A DNA stretch of 64,000 bases from Pseudoalteromonas shioyasakiensis (GTDB lineage Bacteria; Pseudomonadota; Gammaproteobacteria; Enterobacterales; Alteromonadaceae). Where the stretch lies: contig NZ_CP077770.1 of NCBI RefSeq assembly GCF_019134595.1, positions 2,600,501 through 2,664,500 of the forward strand, read 5' to 3'. Positions within the stretch are counted from its first letter, which is position 1. Each line of letters starts with the position of its first letter. The notes beneath the pieces are model-generated. The model was given only the letters and a program-made list of their open reading frames with translations, was not told where the DNA came from and searched no databases. A program made the translations under genes and the position numbers. Shown here in pieces: positions 47,486-56,746 of this stretch.

Positions 47486-49495
47486 ATGAAAACAATGTAT
47501 AAATATTTATCAACGCTCACTATTTTCATCAGTGCTTTTTTAATTTTTCAAATTCAGCCGATGCTTTCAAAGCAACTTCTACCGCAATTTGGTGGTGGTG
47601 CATCTATTTGGTCAGCAAGTTTAGTGTTTTATCAAGTCATGTTACTTATTGGCTATTTCTATGCGCATAACATGGGTCGCTTTCATATTAAGTTGCAGGT
47701 AGTCACCCATATAGTTTTAGTCACCTTTGCCACACTCATTGTTGTGACAGAGTTTGCAGCCCCAAATCTTACAAATTGGCCGCCTACGCTTGCAGTGTTT
47801 GTTAATTTATTTATAGAAATTGGTCCAATATTTATTCTACTGAGCGCTACCAGCGTACTTTTACAAAGATGGTATGTGCAAACTGCTTCAGCACAGGTGC
47901 CTTACCATTGGTATTCCATCTCAAACTTGGGGTCTTTACTGGCGTTAATGAGCTACCCGCTCGTTTATGAATTACTATTTTCTTTAGAGCAGCAAACTAC
48001 CTACTGGCTATTTGGACTTATCAGCTACAGCTTGTTACTAGCACTTCTTATTATATTTTTACTAAAAAAAGCGCCCGATTTATCAAGAGCGTCTATTCAG
48101 ACTAGGCCTGTCGCGCTTTTAAAAGGTAAAGGTCAATGGCTGTTATTAAGTGCCTTAAGCTCAGCCATGTTGGTATCTACCACGCATATGATCAGCACTA
48201 ATATTCCACCTATGCCATTACTTTGGTCGTTACCTCTTGTAATTTACTTGCTCACCTTTAGTTACACGTTTGCCAATAAAGCAAATTATCAGCGTTTTGT
48301 GTGGGCATATGCGTTTATATTTTCGGCTTTTGCAGGCCTGCTGATGTTTTATTTTGGCAGCTTATTCAACGCCCTAGCCCAGCTTATAATTTACAGCCTG
48401 ATTCTATTAACCGCCGGCATGGTCTGTCATGGTGAGCTGAGAAACAAAGCTCCTGAAAACGAGCAATTTACCGTTTTTTATTTTTATATCGCCCTTGGCG
48501 GTGTGTTAGGCTCGCTTTTCAGTGCGCTCATTGCCCCATTGCTATTCGTCCAAATTGACGAGTATTTACTTACATTAGCGGTTATTTTTAGTTTTGTGTG
48601 TTACTACCAATTAAAAGCTAAAACAAAACAGCTCAAATTCACTCTCATAACCAGCTCCATTGCTTGGCTGGCATGCTATTGCTTTTTAGCGGTAAATTTT
48701 AACCAATATAACGTTGCCACTAGCCGCAACTTTTATGGCTATTTAGCGGTAAAAGATATAAACACTCAATCAATAAAAGAAAGGCGCTTAATTGACGGCA
48801 CCACTATTCATGGCTCAGAGCCACTAAATCCAAACCAACAGTTTGAGCAAAGTTATTACCACCAGCATACTGGTGTCGCTAAATCACTTGCCATACTAAA
48901 GCAACACAGCGCACTGAACATTGGCGTGATTGGCTTGGGTGCAGGCGTTTTAGCTCGGTTTGCAGACCAACAGGATAGTATTCACTTTTTTGAGCTAAAC
49001 CCTGCTGTGTACGAGATGGCAAAGCGTTATTTTTCATATTTAGAAAACAGTGAAGCCAAGCTCACAGTCAGCTTAGGGGATGGTCGTATTGCTCTAAAAA
49101 ATAATGCGAACGAAGTATTTGATGTATTAATTATTGATGCATTTACCAGTGATGTAATTCCTGCGCATTTGCTAACCCAAGAAGCAATGTCACTTTATTG
49201 GCAAAGGCTCAATGAAAATGGCGTATTGATTGTGCATATCTCAAATAATCATATCGACTTACTGCCTGTATTACAGGCACATAGCCAACACTTTAATAAG
49301 GCAATATTAAAGTTTAGTTATCAAGGCCATAGCCCATCAGACATAGGCTCAGACTGGGTGGTGCTAACTGATAATCAGGCTTTTTTAAATCGTGTATCTA
49401 TCAGTGATTTGTCGCCAATTAAACGCTACCCACATAGCGAGCAGGCAATGTGGACTGATAGCAAACACAGCCTACTCCCCTTATTAAAATTCTAA
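47486..49495 (+). CDS. fused membrane / spermidine synthase-like protein
   Basis: The 669-residue protein has about 12 N-terminal membrane helices (to about residue 415) and a C-terminal Rossmann methyltransferase fold of the spermidine/spermine synthase type (about 430-650): IGVIGLGAGVLARFA (SAM-like site), FFELNPAVYEMAKRYF, and DVLIIDAFTSDVIPAHLLT. Such fused proteins are common, but few have shown polyamine synthesis, so activity is uncertain. Its divergent neighbour is a ToxR/CadC-like regulator. Confidence 0.85.
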   Translation: MKTMYKYLSTLTIFISAFLIFQIQPMLSKQLLPQFGGGASIWSASLVFYQVMLLIGYFYAHNMGRFHIKLQVVTHIVLVTFATLIVVTEFAAPNLTNWPPTLAVFVNLFIEIGPIFILLSATSVLLQRWYVQTASAQVPYHWYSISNLGSLLALMSYPLVYELLFSLEQQTTYWLFGLISYSLLLALLIIFLLKKAPDLSRASIQTRPVALLKGKGQWLLLSALSSAMLVSTTHMISTNIPPMPLLWSLPLVIYLLTFSYTFANKANYQRFVWAYAFIFSAFAGLLMFYFGSLFNALAQLIIYSLILLTAGMVCHGELRNKAPENEQFTVFYFYIALGGVLGSLFSALIAPLLFVQIDEYLLTLAVIFSFVCYYQLKAKTKQLKFTLITSSIAWLACYCFLAVNFNQYNVATSRNFYGYLAVKDINTQSIKERRLIDGTTIHGSEPLNPNQQFEQSYYHQHTGVAKSLAILKQHSALNIGVIGLGAGVLARFADQQDSIHFFELNPAVYEMAKRYFSYLENSEAKLTVSLGDGRIALKNNANEVFDVLIIDAFTSDVIPAHLLTQEAMSLYWQRLNENGVLIVHISNNHIDLLPVLQAHSQHFNKAILKFSYQGHSPSDIGSDWVVLTDNQAFLNRVSISDLSPIKRYPHSEQAMWTDSKHSLLPLLKF

Positions 49496-49573
49496 CAGGC
49501 ATAAAAAAGGAACAATCAACTTTACATCTGTTTTTCTATTTATTAAAGTCCCCTAAATACGCACGGATTGCTT

Positions 49574-50218
49574 ATGAAAAAATCAATTACAAACAAAATT
49601 ACCCACATTATTCTAGCTCTCTCTGCGTGTGTAATTATTTCCACAGCTATAGGTCAAGGAGACGATATGTTTAGCTGGTTCAGAAAGAAAAAAGAAGTAT
49701 TTTTAAGCCCAGAAGTCAATGGTATTGTGACTGAAAATGGTCAACCCATCGCTAACTTAGAAATAATACGTTCATTAATGTATTTAGATGAAATTGACCG
49801 TCGAGACACAGCAATTACCGATGAAGGTGGGCGCTTTCACTTTCCAAAAATAACTATTTTCTCCTCAATTCCTAATAAACTTATAGTTGAAAACCGTATT
49901 TCCCAAGAAGTATTTATCCTAAATGGAGAAAATAAAATTGAACTCTGGAGCGCTAATCAGTCTGGAATAAAAGAAATACCAGAATATACCAACAAATTAG
50001 CATTCTTAAATTGCGAGATAACAAATACATTAGTTAGGTTTGAGTTCAAGAATTACAATAATGAACATTTAAATAGGATAGCCTCCAGTATTTGTAGATG
50101 GGAAAAAGACTATATACCAACACATATCATAGAGAACGGAGAGATAAAGTACAAAATACATGATGGAGATTTCAATAAGATCACAGAGCTTTTTACAGGG
50201 AAGGAAGTTGAGCTATGA
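49574..50218 (+). CDS. putative lipoprotein with carboxypeptidase-like regulatory domain (DUF6795-like), possible lipase partner
   Basis: Two starts are plausible. ATG 49574 gives 214 residues with a signal peptide and a perfect lipobox L16-S17-A18-C19. A second in-frame ATG at 49667 sits 5 bases after a strong AAGGAG and would give a 183-residue cytoplasmic form starting MFSWFRKKKEVFLSPEVNG. That stretch and the following beta-sandwich (VNGIVTENGQPIANLEI; TDEGGRFHFPKI) resemble DUF6795/carboxypeptidase-regulatory-like domains. The last 4 bases overlap the lipase ATG (ATGA), so the two are co-translated. By context it could be a chaperone or immunity protein for the lipase. The function is inferred only; the DUF assignment is from memory. 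Confidence 0.62.
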   Translation: MKKSITNKITHIILALSACVIISTAIGQGDDMFSWFRKKKEVFLSPEVNGIVTENGQPIANLEIIRSLMYLDEIDRRDTAITDEGGRFHFPKITIFSSIPNKLIVENRISQEVFILNGENKIELWSANQSGIKEIPEYTNKLAFLNCEITNTLVRFEFKNYNNEHLNRIASSICRWEKDYIPTHIIENGEIKYKIHDGDFNKITELFTGKEVEL

Positions 50219-51360
50219 ATAATAAGTTGTCACCGAGTACAGCTGCGAGCATTGCGGCAAGAGTATATGACATAAGGAAAAGTAACAGTTATAAAAGGGA
50301 GTTTGACATTGATTTTATTGAAAACTTTAAAATCACCACCAATCAAATCAAAGGTGTCAGTGGTGGCTTAATTAACCAACTTCTAAATCGCAGTACTGGG
50401 TTTGCCTTAACAGCAGAAGGTGCTACCCCCCAATTTAAAGGCCATCATATTATAGGTATCCGCGGAACTGTTTTTACCTCCTGCTCTGATTGGCTAACCA
50501 ATTTAAATGTGGCCATTACTCACGGACCTAAAAACTTAGAGGTACACTCTGGTTTCGAAAAAGCATTTACCAGTATGAAACCCATGTTTGAGGCTTATGT
50601 AAAAAGTCATAAACCTAAGTGCTTGCACCTTGTTGGGCATAGCCTTGGTGGTGCCATCGCACAACTTACGGCAATTTGGGCAAGTGAAAAAGGGCTTCCT
50701 GTAAATTTATATACCTTTGGTGCGCCGCGGGTTGTATTAAACCACTCCGTACATTCTGCCGCTCACAATATTGGCCAGTATCGCGTTACACATGGCGCAG
50801 ACCCCGTCCCGTGCGTGCCTGCTTGGCCGTTTAGCCATACATCTAGCGAATATCAAACGGCAATGAATGAGGGGGCTTTTTTTAATATTGCAGCTCATTC
50901 TATGGAAGGTGATGCTCCTGGTTACGCTAATACTGTTGCCGCCTATCAAGACTACGCCAGCATGGAAAGCTCAATTAAACCCCTTCACTACAACCATACT
51001 GTATTAAAGTATGATCAGCGTTTTAATGTTAGATTCTCGCTTAACTGGCAACGAGTAATTACCAATGGCTTAATTACTTTTTTAAAGAAAACAGGACAAT
51101 ACGCCTTCATCTCTGCACAGGCAGGTTTAACTGTCGGGTTAACTTTTTATGATATTTTAGCCCGCTGCCTATATAAATCAGTGGTTAAATTTGTCGAGCT
51201 TACAGAAGAGTTAAAAGGGTTAATTGGCCATATGCTCGCATTTGTTGGTAAAGCATCATATGAAGTCAAAGAGCTTACCGCTCAATTTATTCGTTGGGTA
51301 TTAGGTTTAATGATCAAAAAGCTATACATGGTAGCAAAGCAGGCAATTGATCGTATTTAA
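50215..51360 (+). CDS. class 3 lipase-like protein
   Basis: A 381-residue alpha/beta hydrolase of the lipase class 3 family. The nucleophile is S143 in LVGHSLGGAIAQL; the catalytic Asp is probably D196 (THGADPVPCVP) and the His H228 or another nearby His. There is no signal peptide. The C-terminal third (about 280-380) is hydrophobic and helical, suggesting membrane association or insertion. Leaderless lipases co-translated with a periplasmic lipoprotein recall Tle-type type VI secretion effectors with their immunity proteins, but no vgrG, hcp or PAAR gene is in the window. It ends at a strong bidirectional terminator. Confidence 0.8.
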   Translation: MNNKLSPSTAASIAARVYDIRKSNSYKREFDIDFIENFKITTNQIKGVSGGLINQLLNRSTGFALTAEGATPQFKGHHIIGIRGTVFTSCSDWLTNLNVAITHGPKNLEVHSGFEKAFTSMKPMFEAYVKSHKPKCLHLVGHSLGGAIAQLTAIWASEKGLPVNLYTFGAPRVVLNHSVHSAAHNIGQYRVTHGADPVPCVPAWPFSHTSSEYQTAMNEGAFFNIAAHSMEGDAPGYANTVAAYQDYASMESSIKPLHYNHTVLKYDQRFNVRFSLNWQRVITNGLITFLKKTGQYAFISAQAGLTVGLTFYDILARCLYKSVVKFVELTEELKGLIGHMLAFVGKASYEVKELTAQFIRWVLGLMIKKLYMVAKQAIDRI

Positions 51361-51386
51361 GTTTCTTTATTGACCTTCTGCAATCA

Positions 51387-51415
51387 AAAACGCGGCAATA
51401 TTAGAGCCGCGTTTT
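51387..51415. terminator. bidirectional terminator between the lipase gene and aroC
   Basis: AAAACGCGGC and GCCGCGTTTT form a 10-bp stem with a 9-base A/T-rich loop, between two convergent genes. Confidence 0.88.
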
Positions 51416-51447
51416 AAGTTTATAGTTCTTTGCTAAATCAAACCAAG

Positions 51448-52548
51448 TTAATCAATCGAACCTTTGATTGGTCCATGTTCGTGGTTTACATGTGGGTTTT
51501 GACCACGTTGGCGCAATAAGTGATCCATTAAGGTAATCGCCATCATCGCCTCAGCAATAGGAATTGCACGAATACCTACACATGGATCATGACGTCCTTT
51601 GGTGATCATCTCTACGGCTTCGTTGCTAGTATTAATGCTGTTACCCGGTATGGTAATGCTTGAAGTTGGCTTAAGTGCGATAGAGGCAATGATATCTTGC
51701 CCTGTCGAGATACCAGCAAGTACACCGCCCGCGTGATTTGATGTAAAACCATCAGGAGTTAACTCATCACGGTGCTCAGAGCCTTTTTGCTCAACCACAT
51801 CAAAGCCATCACCAATTTCAACGCCTTTTACCGCATTAATGCTCATTAATGAGTGCGCAAGCTCTGCATCTAGGCGATCAAATACTGGCTCACCTAAGCC
51901 TACAGGCACATTTTTAGCAACCACTTTAACTTTAGCGCCTACCGAATCACCTTGCTTTTTTAGGTCACGCATATATTCATCAAGTGCTTCTAGCTTGCTG
52001 GTGTCTGGAAAGAAAAATGCATTATTTTCTACTTCATCCCAGTTGTAATCTTCAGCTTTAATTGGTCCAAGCTGGCTCAAACATGCACGCACTTCGATAC
52101 CATGAAACTGTTTTAAGTATTTTTTTGCAATTGCACCTGCGGCTACACGAATCGCAGTTTCACGGGCAGAAGAGCGACCACCACCTCGGTAATCACGGAT
52201 ACCGTATTTATGCCAATAAGTATAATCACCATGACCTGGGCGAAATACCTCGGCAATTTTGCCGTAATCTTTTGAACGTTGATCGGTGTTTTCAATCAGT
52301 AAACCAATGCTAGTACCAGTGGTTTTACCTTCGAACACACCTGAAAGAATTTTTACTTCGTCACTTTCGCGGCGCTGTGTTGTATAACGACTTTGCCCCG
52401 GCTTACGACGGTCTAAATCAATTTGTAAATCGGCCTCGCTAATTTCAAGGCCTGCTGGTGTGCCATCAACAACGCCGCCTAATGCAACGCCGTGGCTCTC
52501 ACCAAAGGTGGACACTTTAAATAGTTGCCCGATGCTATTACCTGCCAT
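51448..52548 (-). CDS. aroC: chorismate synthase
   Basis: It converts EPSP to chorismate in the last step of the shikimate pathway, using reduced FMN. Length is 366 residues (E. coli 361). Family signatures: [18 protein letters not shown] near the start, [20 protein letters not shown], and [17 protein letters not shown]. It follows prmB by 65 bp, as in E. coli, where the two are also neighbours. Confidence 0.98.
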   Translation of the reverse strand: MAGNSIGQLFKVSTFGESHGVALGGVVDGTPAGLEISEADLQIDLDRRKPGQSRYTTQRRESDEVKILSGVFEGKTTGTSIGLLIENTDQRSKDYGKIAEVFRPGHGDYTYWHKYGIRDYRGGGRSSARETAIRVAAGAIAKKYLKQFHGIEVRACLSQLGPIKAEDYNWDEVENNAFFFPDTSKLEALDEYMRDLKKQGDSVGAKVKVVAKNVPVGLGEPVFDRLDAELAHSLMSINAVKGVEIGDGFDVVEQKGSEHRDELTPDGFTSNHAGGVLAGISTGQDIIASIALKPTSSITIPGNSINTSNEAVEMITKGRHDPCVGIRAIPIAEAMMAITLMDHLLRQRGQNPHVNHEHGPIKGSID

Positions 52549-52579
52549 TAATTTTCCTCATTCCTAATGACTACTGAGA

Positions 52580-52597
52580 CCGAGCCCTCAGGCTCGG
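52580..52597. other. GC-rich hairpin between prmB and aroC
   Basis: CCGAGCC and GGCTCGG form a 7-bp stem with a 4-base loop (CTCA). The T run is on the plus-strand side (CTTTTAAAA), so it is not an obvious terminator for the minus-strand operon. It may pace or stabilise the prmB-aroC transcript. Confidence 0.6.
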
Positions 52598-52613
52598 CTT
52601 TTAAAATCCGCTG

Positions 52614-53549
52614 TTAATCTGCGAAATAGTTAACAAGTTGCTGTTTGCTGATCACAAATACGCCAAGACCACCTTGTTCAAATTCAACCCACTCAAATGG
52701 TGCGCCTGGGTACAGCTCTTCCATATGTACCATAGAGTTGCCAACTTCGACAAATAACAAACCGTTATCAGTTAGATGCTCGGCAGCTTCAGCTAGGATG
52801 GTACGAGTAACATCAAGACCATCATGACCCGATGCTAAACCAAGCTCTGGCTCGTGATGGAATTCACGTGGTAAATCAGCCATATCCTCAGCATCAACAT
52901 ACGGTGGGTTAGCTACGATCAGGTCATATTTTTGACCCGGAACACCACTAAACACGTCTGACTGAATTGGCAGTACACGGTCATTTAGCATGTAATCGCT
53001 AATATTAATATCAGCAACTTCGAGCGCTTCATATGAAATGTCAACCGCATCAACCTGTGCATCTTCAAATGCTTGCGCAAGTGCAATAGCGATACATGCA
53101 GAGCCGGTACATAAATCAAGAATGCGCGTTACTGAGCTTGGCTCTTCTAACCAAGGTGCAAAGCGATTATTAATTAACTCTGCAAATGGCGAACGTGGAA
53201 TTAACACGCGCTCATCAACATAAAAAGGCATACCTGCAAACCACGCTGTGTTGGTCAGGTACGGTACTGGCGTACAATCATTAATACGCTCTGCAATTAG
53301 TTCAGCTAAACGATTTTTCTCGGTGCTGGTTAAACGCGCATGCATTAGCTCTTTTGGCGCGTCGATTGGCAAGCTTAATGCTGGCAATAGTAAACTAACT
53401 GCTTCATCCCACGCATTATCTGTACCGTGCCCAAAGAAAATACCACTGCTGGCAAATTGACTGGTTGTCCAACGTAACCAATCATGCAACGTTGAAAGTT
53501 CTGCAATTGCCTCGTCTAAAATTGCGTCTTCTATCTGGAAATGGTTCAT
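52614..53549 (-). CDS. prmB: 50S ribosomal protein L3 N5-glutamine methyltransferase
   Basis: A SAM-dependent methyltransferase that modifies Gln150 of ribosomal protein L3. Length is 311 residues (E. coli 310). It has ILDLCTGSACIAIALAQAF (SAM site) and the NPPY catalytic motif in LIVANPPYVDAEDM, which binds the glutamine amide. It is divergent from smrB and upstream of aroC, as in E. coli. Confidence 0.96.
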   Translation of the reverse strand: MNHFQIEDAILDEAIAELSTLHDWLRWTTSQFASSGIFFGHGTDNAWDEAVSLLLPALSLPIDAPKELMHARLTSTEKNRLAELIAERINDCTPVPYLTNTAWFAGMPFYVDERVLIPRSPFAELINNRFAPWLEEPSSVTRILDLCTGSACIAIALAQAFEDAQVDAVDISYEALEVADINISDYMLNDRVLPIQSDVFSGVPGQKYDLIVANPPYVDAEDMADLPREFHHEPELGLASGHDGLDVTRTILAEAAEHLTDNGLLFVEVGNSMVHMEELYPGAPFEWVEFEQGGLGVFVISKQQLVNYFAD

Positions 53550-53650
53550 GTATGTTCCTTAACTTTCAAAGTCTGTTCTGACGCGTATTGTACCGTCTTT
53601 TCAGTTGGTTTTTACTCGATTTTTAGCGTTTTTTTGTTTAGACTGCCGCC

Positions 53651-54208
53651 ATGAAAAAAGATCCCCACGCCAACAATCACATTAGCACTGACGATATTGA
53701 CTTATTTCGTCAGAGTATTAGTGGTGCCAAAGCATTTAAACAAGACACTATTCGATTCACCAATAAGCCTAAAGTGTCACAAGCGAAGCAATTTTCCCAG
53801 CAAAAAAAGCAACATCAGGCAGAATTTTTCTTTTCTGATGAATATGTACCAGACATCGACACTCATGGCACAGTGAGTTATGTCAAACCTGGTCACGATA
53901 GCTATTTGGCAAAACAACTTCGCCGTGGAGATTACCCACCTGATTTAACCCTTGATTTACATGGCTTAAATAAAGAATTAGCCAAAGATGAGCTAGCGGG
54001 TTTAATTCATGAGTGTAAAAAGCAGCATTACTATTGCGCTTGTGTTGTGCATGGCATTGGTGAGCGCATACTTAAACACAAGGTACCGCAATATTTAGTA
54101 CAACACCCTGATGTGATTGCGATGCACCAAGCACCTCTTGAATTTGGAGGCAAAGGGGCAGTACTTATTTTAATTAATCTTCCACAAAGTGATGAGTTCA
54201 GACGCTAA
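53651..54208 (+). CDS. smrB: ribosome rescue factor SmrB
   Basis: SmrB is an endonuclease that cuts mRNA at collided ribosomes. The 185-residue protein has an N-terminal extension and a C-terminal Smr domain (about 97-180) with DLTLDLHGLNKELAKDEL and VHGIGERILKHKVPQYL, whose HGxG loop is part of the active site. Divergent arrangement with prmB matches E. coli. Confidence 0.95.
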   Translation: MKKDPHANNHISTDDIDLFRQSISGAKAFKQDTIRFTNKPKVSQAKQFSQQKKQHQAEFFFSDEYVPDIDTHGTVSYVKPGHDSYLAKQLRRGDYPPDLTLDLHGLNKELAKDELAGLIHECKKQHYYCACVVHGIGERILKHKVPQYLVQHPDVIAMHQAPLEFGGKGAVLILINLPQSDEFRR

Positions 54209-54232
54209 CGTCTTTTTATCATAAGGCCTAAA

Positions 54233-55153
54233 GTGCATATTTTTTCGATTATCTTTCCACTGATTTTTATCGTGTTAAGTGGTTACATCAGCTCGCGAAG
54301 CACGTTTTTATCGAAAGAGCATATAGCAGGGTTAAGTAAGTTTACTTTTTACATCAGTGTGCCGGCTTTTCTATTTTTAAACATGGCCCAAGCCGATTTA
54401 CAAAATAGTGTATCTATTGCGGGGTTTTTGAGTTTTTATATCCCGGTATTGGCCATTTATGCCCTCGGCTATGTTATTGACCGCTATCTCATTAGCAAGC
54501 AATCTGCGCCGTCACGTCATGCAGTATTAGCCCTTGGCAGTAGTTACTCAAATACGGTACTGGTAGGTTTGCCTATTATTATTGCTGCACTTGGGCAACA
54601 GATGGTCGGCATTGTGTTTATGATCATTACTTTTCATAGCGCACTTTTGTTTACCCTCACCTTTTTGCTCAGCGCTAAATCGCAGCAAACATTCTCTTGG
54701 CGAGCATTTGCTAAAAACATGCTACTGAATCCAGTCGTGTTAAGCATCAGTAGCGGCTTGGCTGTTAACCTACTTGGCTTTACACTTTTTGATGATTTAG
54801 GGAATGGCCTGAGCCTCCTTGCGAAACCAGCCATAGCTTGTGCGTTATTTGTATTAGGGGCGAACCTTGCGTTTTATAAAGTGGCCGACAACTTACAAGC
54901 CTCGCTCATTGCAACCATCATCAAGCTTGTTGTGTTACCGTGCGGGGTCTACTTTTTTGCAGGCAGCGTATTCCATCTAGAGCAATCATTACTGAACGTG
55001 TTAGTACTTTTAAGTGCCTCTCCTTTAGGGGTCAACGCTTACCTAATCGCCAATCAAATTAAGCAACACCAAGCGACACTAGCAAGTAGCGTTGTGCTTT
55101 CAACTGTATTGAGTGTGGTGAGCTTTAGTATCTGGTTAAGTATTTTACTTTAG
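54233..55153 (+). CDS. AEC-family permease (auxin efflux carrier type)
   Basis: The 306-residue inner-membrane protein has about 10 helices, of the AEC/MleP-like family whose members export or import malate, other organic acids or amino acids. Conserved parts: ALGSSYSNTVLVGLPIIIAALG and LNVLVLLSASPLGVNAYLIA. Start is a GTG at 54233, 24 bp after smrB, so co-transcription is likely. Substrate unknown. It converges on the SDR gene with a 2-bp gap. Confidence 0.87.
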   Translation: MHIFSIIFPLIFIVLSGYISSRSTFLSKEHIAGLSKFTFYISVPAFLFLNMAQADLQNSVSIAGFLSFYIPVLAIYALGYVIDRYLISKQSAPSRHAVLALGSSYSNTVLVGLPIIIAALGQQMVGIVFMIITFHSALLFTLTFLLSAKSQQTFSWRAFAKNMLLNPVVLSISSGLAVNLLGFTLFDDLGNGLSLLAKPAIACALFVLGANLAFYKVADNLQASLIATIIKLVVLPCGVYFFAGSVFHLEQSLLNVLVLLSASPLGVNAYLIANQIKQHQATLASSVVLSTVLSVVSFSIWLSILL

Positions 55154-55155
55154 TT

Positions 55156-55890
55156 TTATAAGCCACCGGATACATCGATAAAACTGCCCGTTGTGAATGA
55201 GGCTTGCTCACTTGCCAAAAAGTAAATTGCTGAAGCGACCTCTTCTGCTTCACCACCACGCCCTAGCGGCAACTTAGATTTTAACCTATCAACTCGGTTT
55301 GCTTCACCACCATCGCGGTGCATATCGGTATAAATAAGGCCTGGCCTTACCCCATTAACCCGAATACCTTCACTCGCGACTTCTTTGGCAAGGCCAATCG
55401 TGAAGGTATCAAGCGCTCCTTTGGAAGCGGCATAATCCAAGTATTCATTTGGCGAGCCTGTACGTGACGCACCCGATGAAACATTCACAATACTGCCTTT
55501 TTCCATACGCTTTATTGCTTCTCGCGCACACAGAAATGCACCTGTAACATTACAACTTAAAATAGCGTTGATACGCTTAGCATCCATCTCTAACAACGAC
55601 ATTTGCGGCATCATCATCGCTGCGTTATTAACTAACACATCTAACCGCGAAACCTTAGCATCTAATTTAGCGAACATGGCGAGTACTTGCTGCTCATCGG
55701 CAATATCAGCTTGCAACAAATAGGCATTCACGCCAAGCGCTTTTATCTCATCAGCGACCTGCTTTGCACTTGCTTGATCTGACTTATAGTTAATACACAC
55801 ATCATAGCCATGTTTAGCAAACAGCTTTGCTGTCGCTGCACCTATACCGCGGCCGCCTCCGGTAATAAGAACCACAGGACTCGTGCTCAT
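55156..55890 (-). CDS. short-chain dehydrogenase/reductase (SDR)
   Basis: A classical 244-residue SDR: the NAD(P)-binding TGGGRGIGAATA (about 12-22), NNAA (about 88-91), a catalytic Ser (about 139) and YAASK (Tyr about 153). It is close to glucose-dehydrogenase/FabG-like oxidoreductases of unassigned substrate. The ATG overlaps the end of the ASCH gene by 4 bp, and the RidA gene precedes that, so all three are one transcription unit. Confidence 0.9.
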   Translation of the reverse strand: MSTSPVVLITGGGRGIGAATAKLFAKHGYDVCINYKSDQASAKQVADEIKALGVNAYLLQADIADEQQVLAMFAKLDAKVSRLDVLVNNAAMMMPQMSLLEMDAKRINAILSCNVTGAFLCAREAIKRMEKGSIVNVSSGASRTGSPNEYLDYAASKGALDTFTIGLAKEVASEGIRVNGVRPGLIYTDMHRDGGEANRVDRLKSKLPLGRGGEAEEVASAIYFLASEQASFTTGSFIDVSGGL

Positions 55891-56327
55891 TCTGACCCCT
55901 TGAAAACTAACCTAAACTGCTCACACACCAAGGGCATCTCAGGGTGACATTGATACTCTGTGCCTGCTAGCTCTCGCTGATAATAATCCAAATGCACACG
56001 CTGCCAATACTCAAGGCTTTTGTCGCCCTCGCCTTCTAATGCGGCGTAATCGGCGCTTATTTGATTATATGGGGTGATGGTTACAGAGACGGTTTCAATA
56101 ATGCCGAGGGGCTGTCCCTGCCAATTGGTAAAAATGGCTAAATCACCAACTTCAGGAAGGGTTTCATTATTGGCTTTAAACCAATAAAGAGAAGGGGTTG
56201 TGGCTTGTTTTACGCCATTTAAAACCAGCAATGCGCAGTCATTGGCATCTTGCTCATTGTCGCAAAAATGCCAATGTGGTAGTTCAATCACTGCGCGCCC
56301 TGATTGCTCATTAAAGCGAGCAATCAT
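55887..56327 (-). CDS. ASCH-domain protein
   Basis: The 146-residue protein matches the ASCH group with ANDCALLVLNGVKQATTPSL, LPEVGDLAIFTNWQGQPLGI and GEGDKSLEYWQRVHLDYY. ASCH is a PUA-like beta-barrel that binds RNA; members include RNA-modifying or ribonuclease-like proteins and YqfB-type amidohydrolases. I chose ATG 56327; a TTG at 56378 would extend it by 17 residues and overlap RidA by 32 bp. It lies between ridA-like and SDR genes. Function unknown. Confidence 0.8.
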   Translation of the reverse strand: MIARFNEQSGRAVIELPHWHFCDNEQDANDCALLVLNGVKQATTPSLYWFKANNETLPEVGDLAIFTNWQGQPLGIIETVSVTITPYNQISADYAALEGEGDKSLEYWQRVHLDYYQRELAGTEYQCHPEMPLVCEQFRLVFKGSE

Positions 56328-56346
56328 CTGCGCGATACGCTGCTCG

Positions 56347-56697
56347 TTACTTAACGGCTGCAACGACAGAAATCTCAACTAATAATGCATCGCGCGCCAT
56401 TTTTGCCTCAACACAAGCGCGAGCTGGTGCATGACCTTGTGGCACCCATGCATCCCAAACAGCGTTCATCTGTGCAAAGTATTCCATGCTCTTCAGGTAA
56501 ATTGTGGCACTTAGCATGTGCTCTTTGCTACTACCTGCTTCAATAAGTAGCGCTTCGACCTTATCTAGCATGGTTTGAGTTTGTTCGGTGATATCTTTTT
56601 CGGCATCAGCACAAACTTGGCCGCATAGGTATACTGTGCCGTTATGCTTTACGATGCGGCTCATACGCGCACCGGTTTGTAAACGTTCGATTGTCAT
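56347..56697 (-). CDS. RidA/YjgF-family protein
   Basis: The 116-residue protein has the RidA fold signature: [18 protein letters not shown] and [20 protein letters not shown], in which the Arg is the substrate-binding arginine of active deaminases. RidA proteins hydrolyse reactive enamine/imine intermediates to ketoacids; this subgroup's substrate is unknown. It starts the SDR/ASCH unit. Confidence 0.88.
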   Translation of the reverse strand: MTIERLQTGARMSRIVKHNGTVYLCGQVCADAEKDITEQTQTMLDKVEALLIEAGSSKEHMLSATIYLKSMEYFAQMNAVWDAWVPQGHAPARACVEAKMARDALLVEISVVAAVK

Positions 56698-56746
56698 AGT
56701 AAGAACTTAAAAAATTAACAGTGGCGCTAATTTAGCAAATCCACTG

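Noticed and set aside
50215..51360. Calling the lipase a confirmed type VI secretion effector
   Set aside because: No vgrG, hcp, PAAR, DUF4123 or MIX motif is visible in the window; kept only as a hypothesis.
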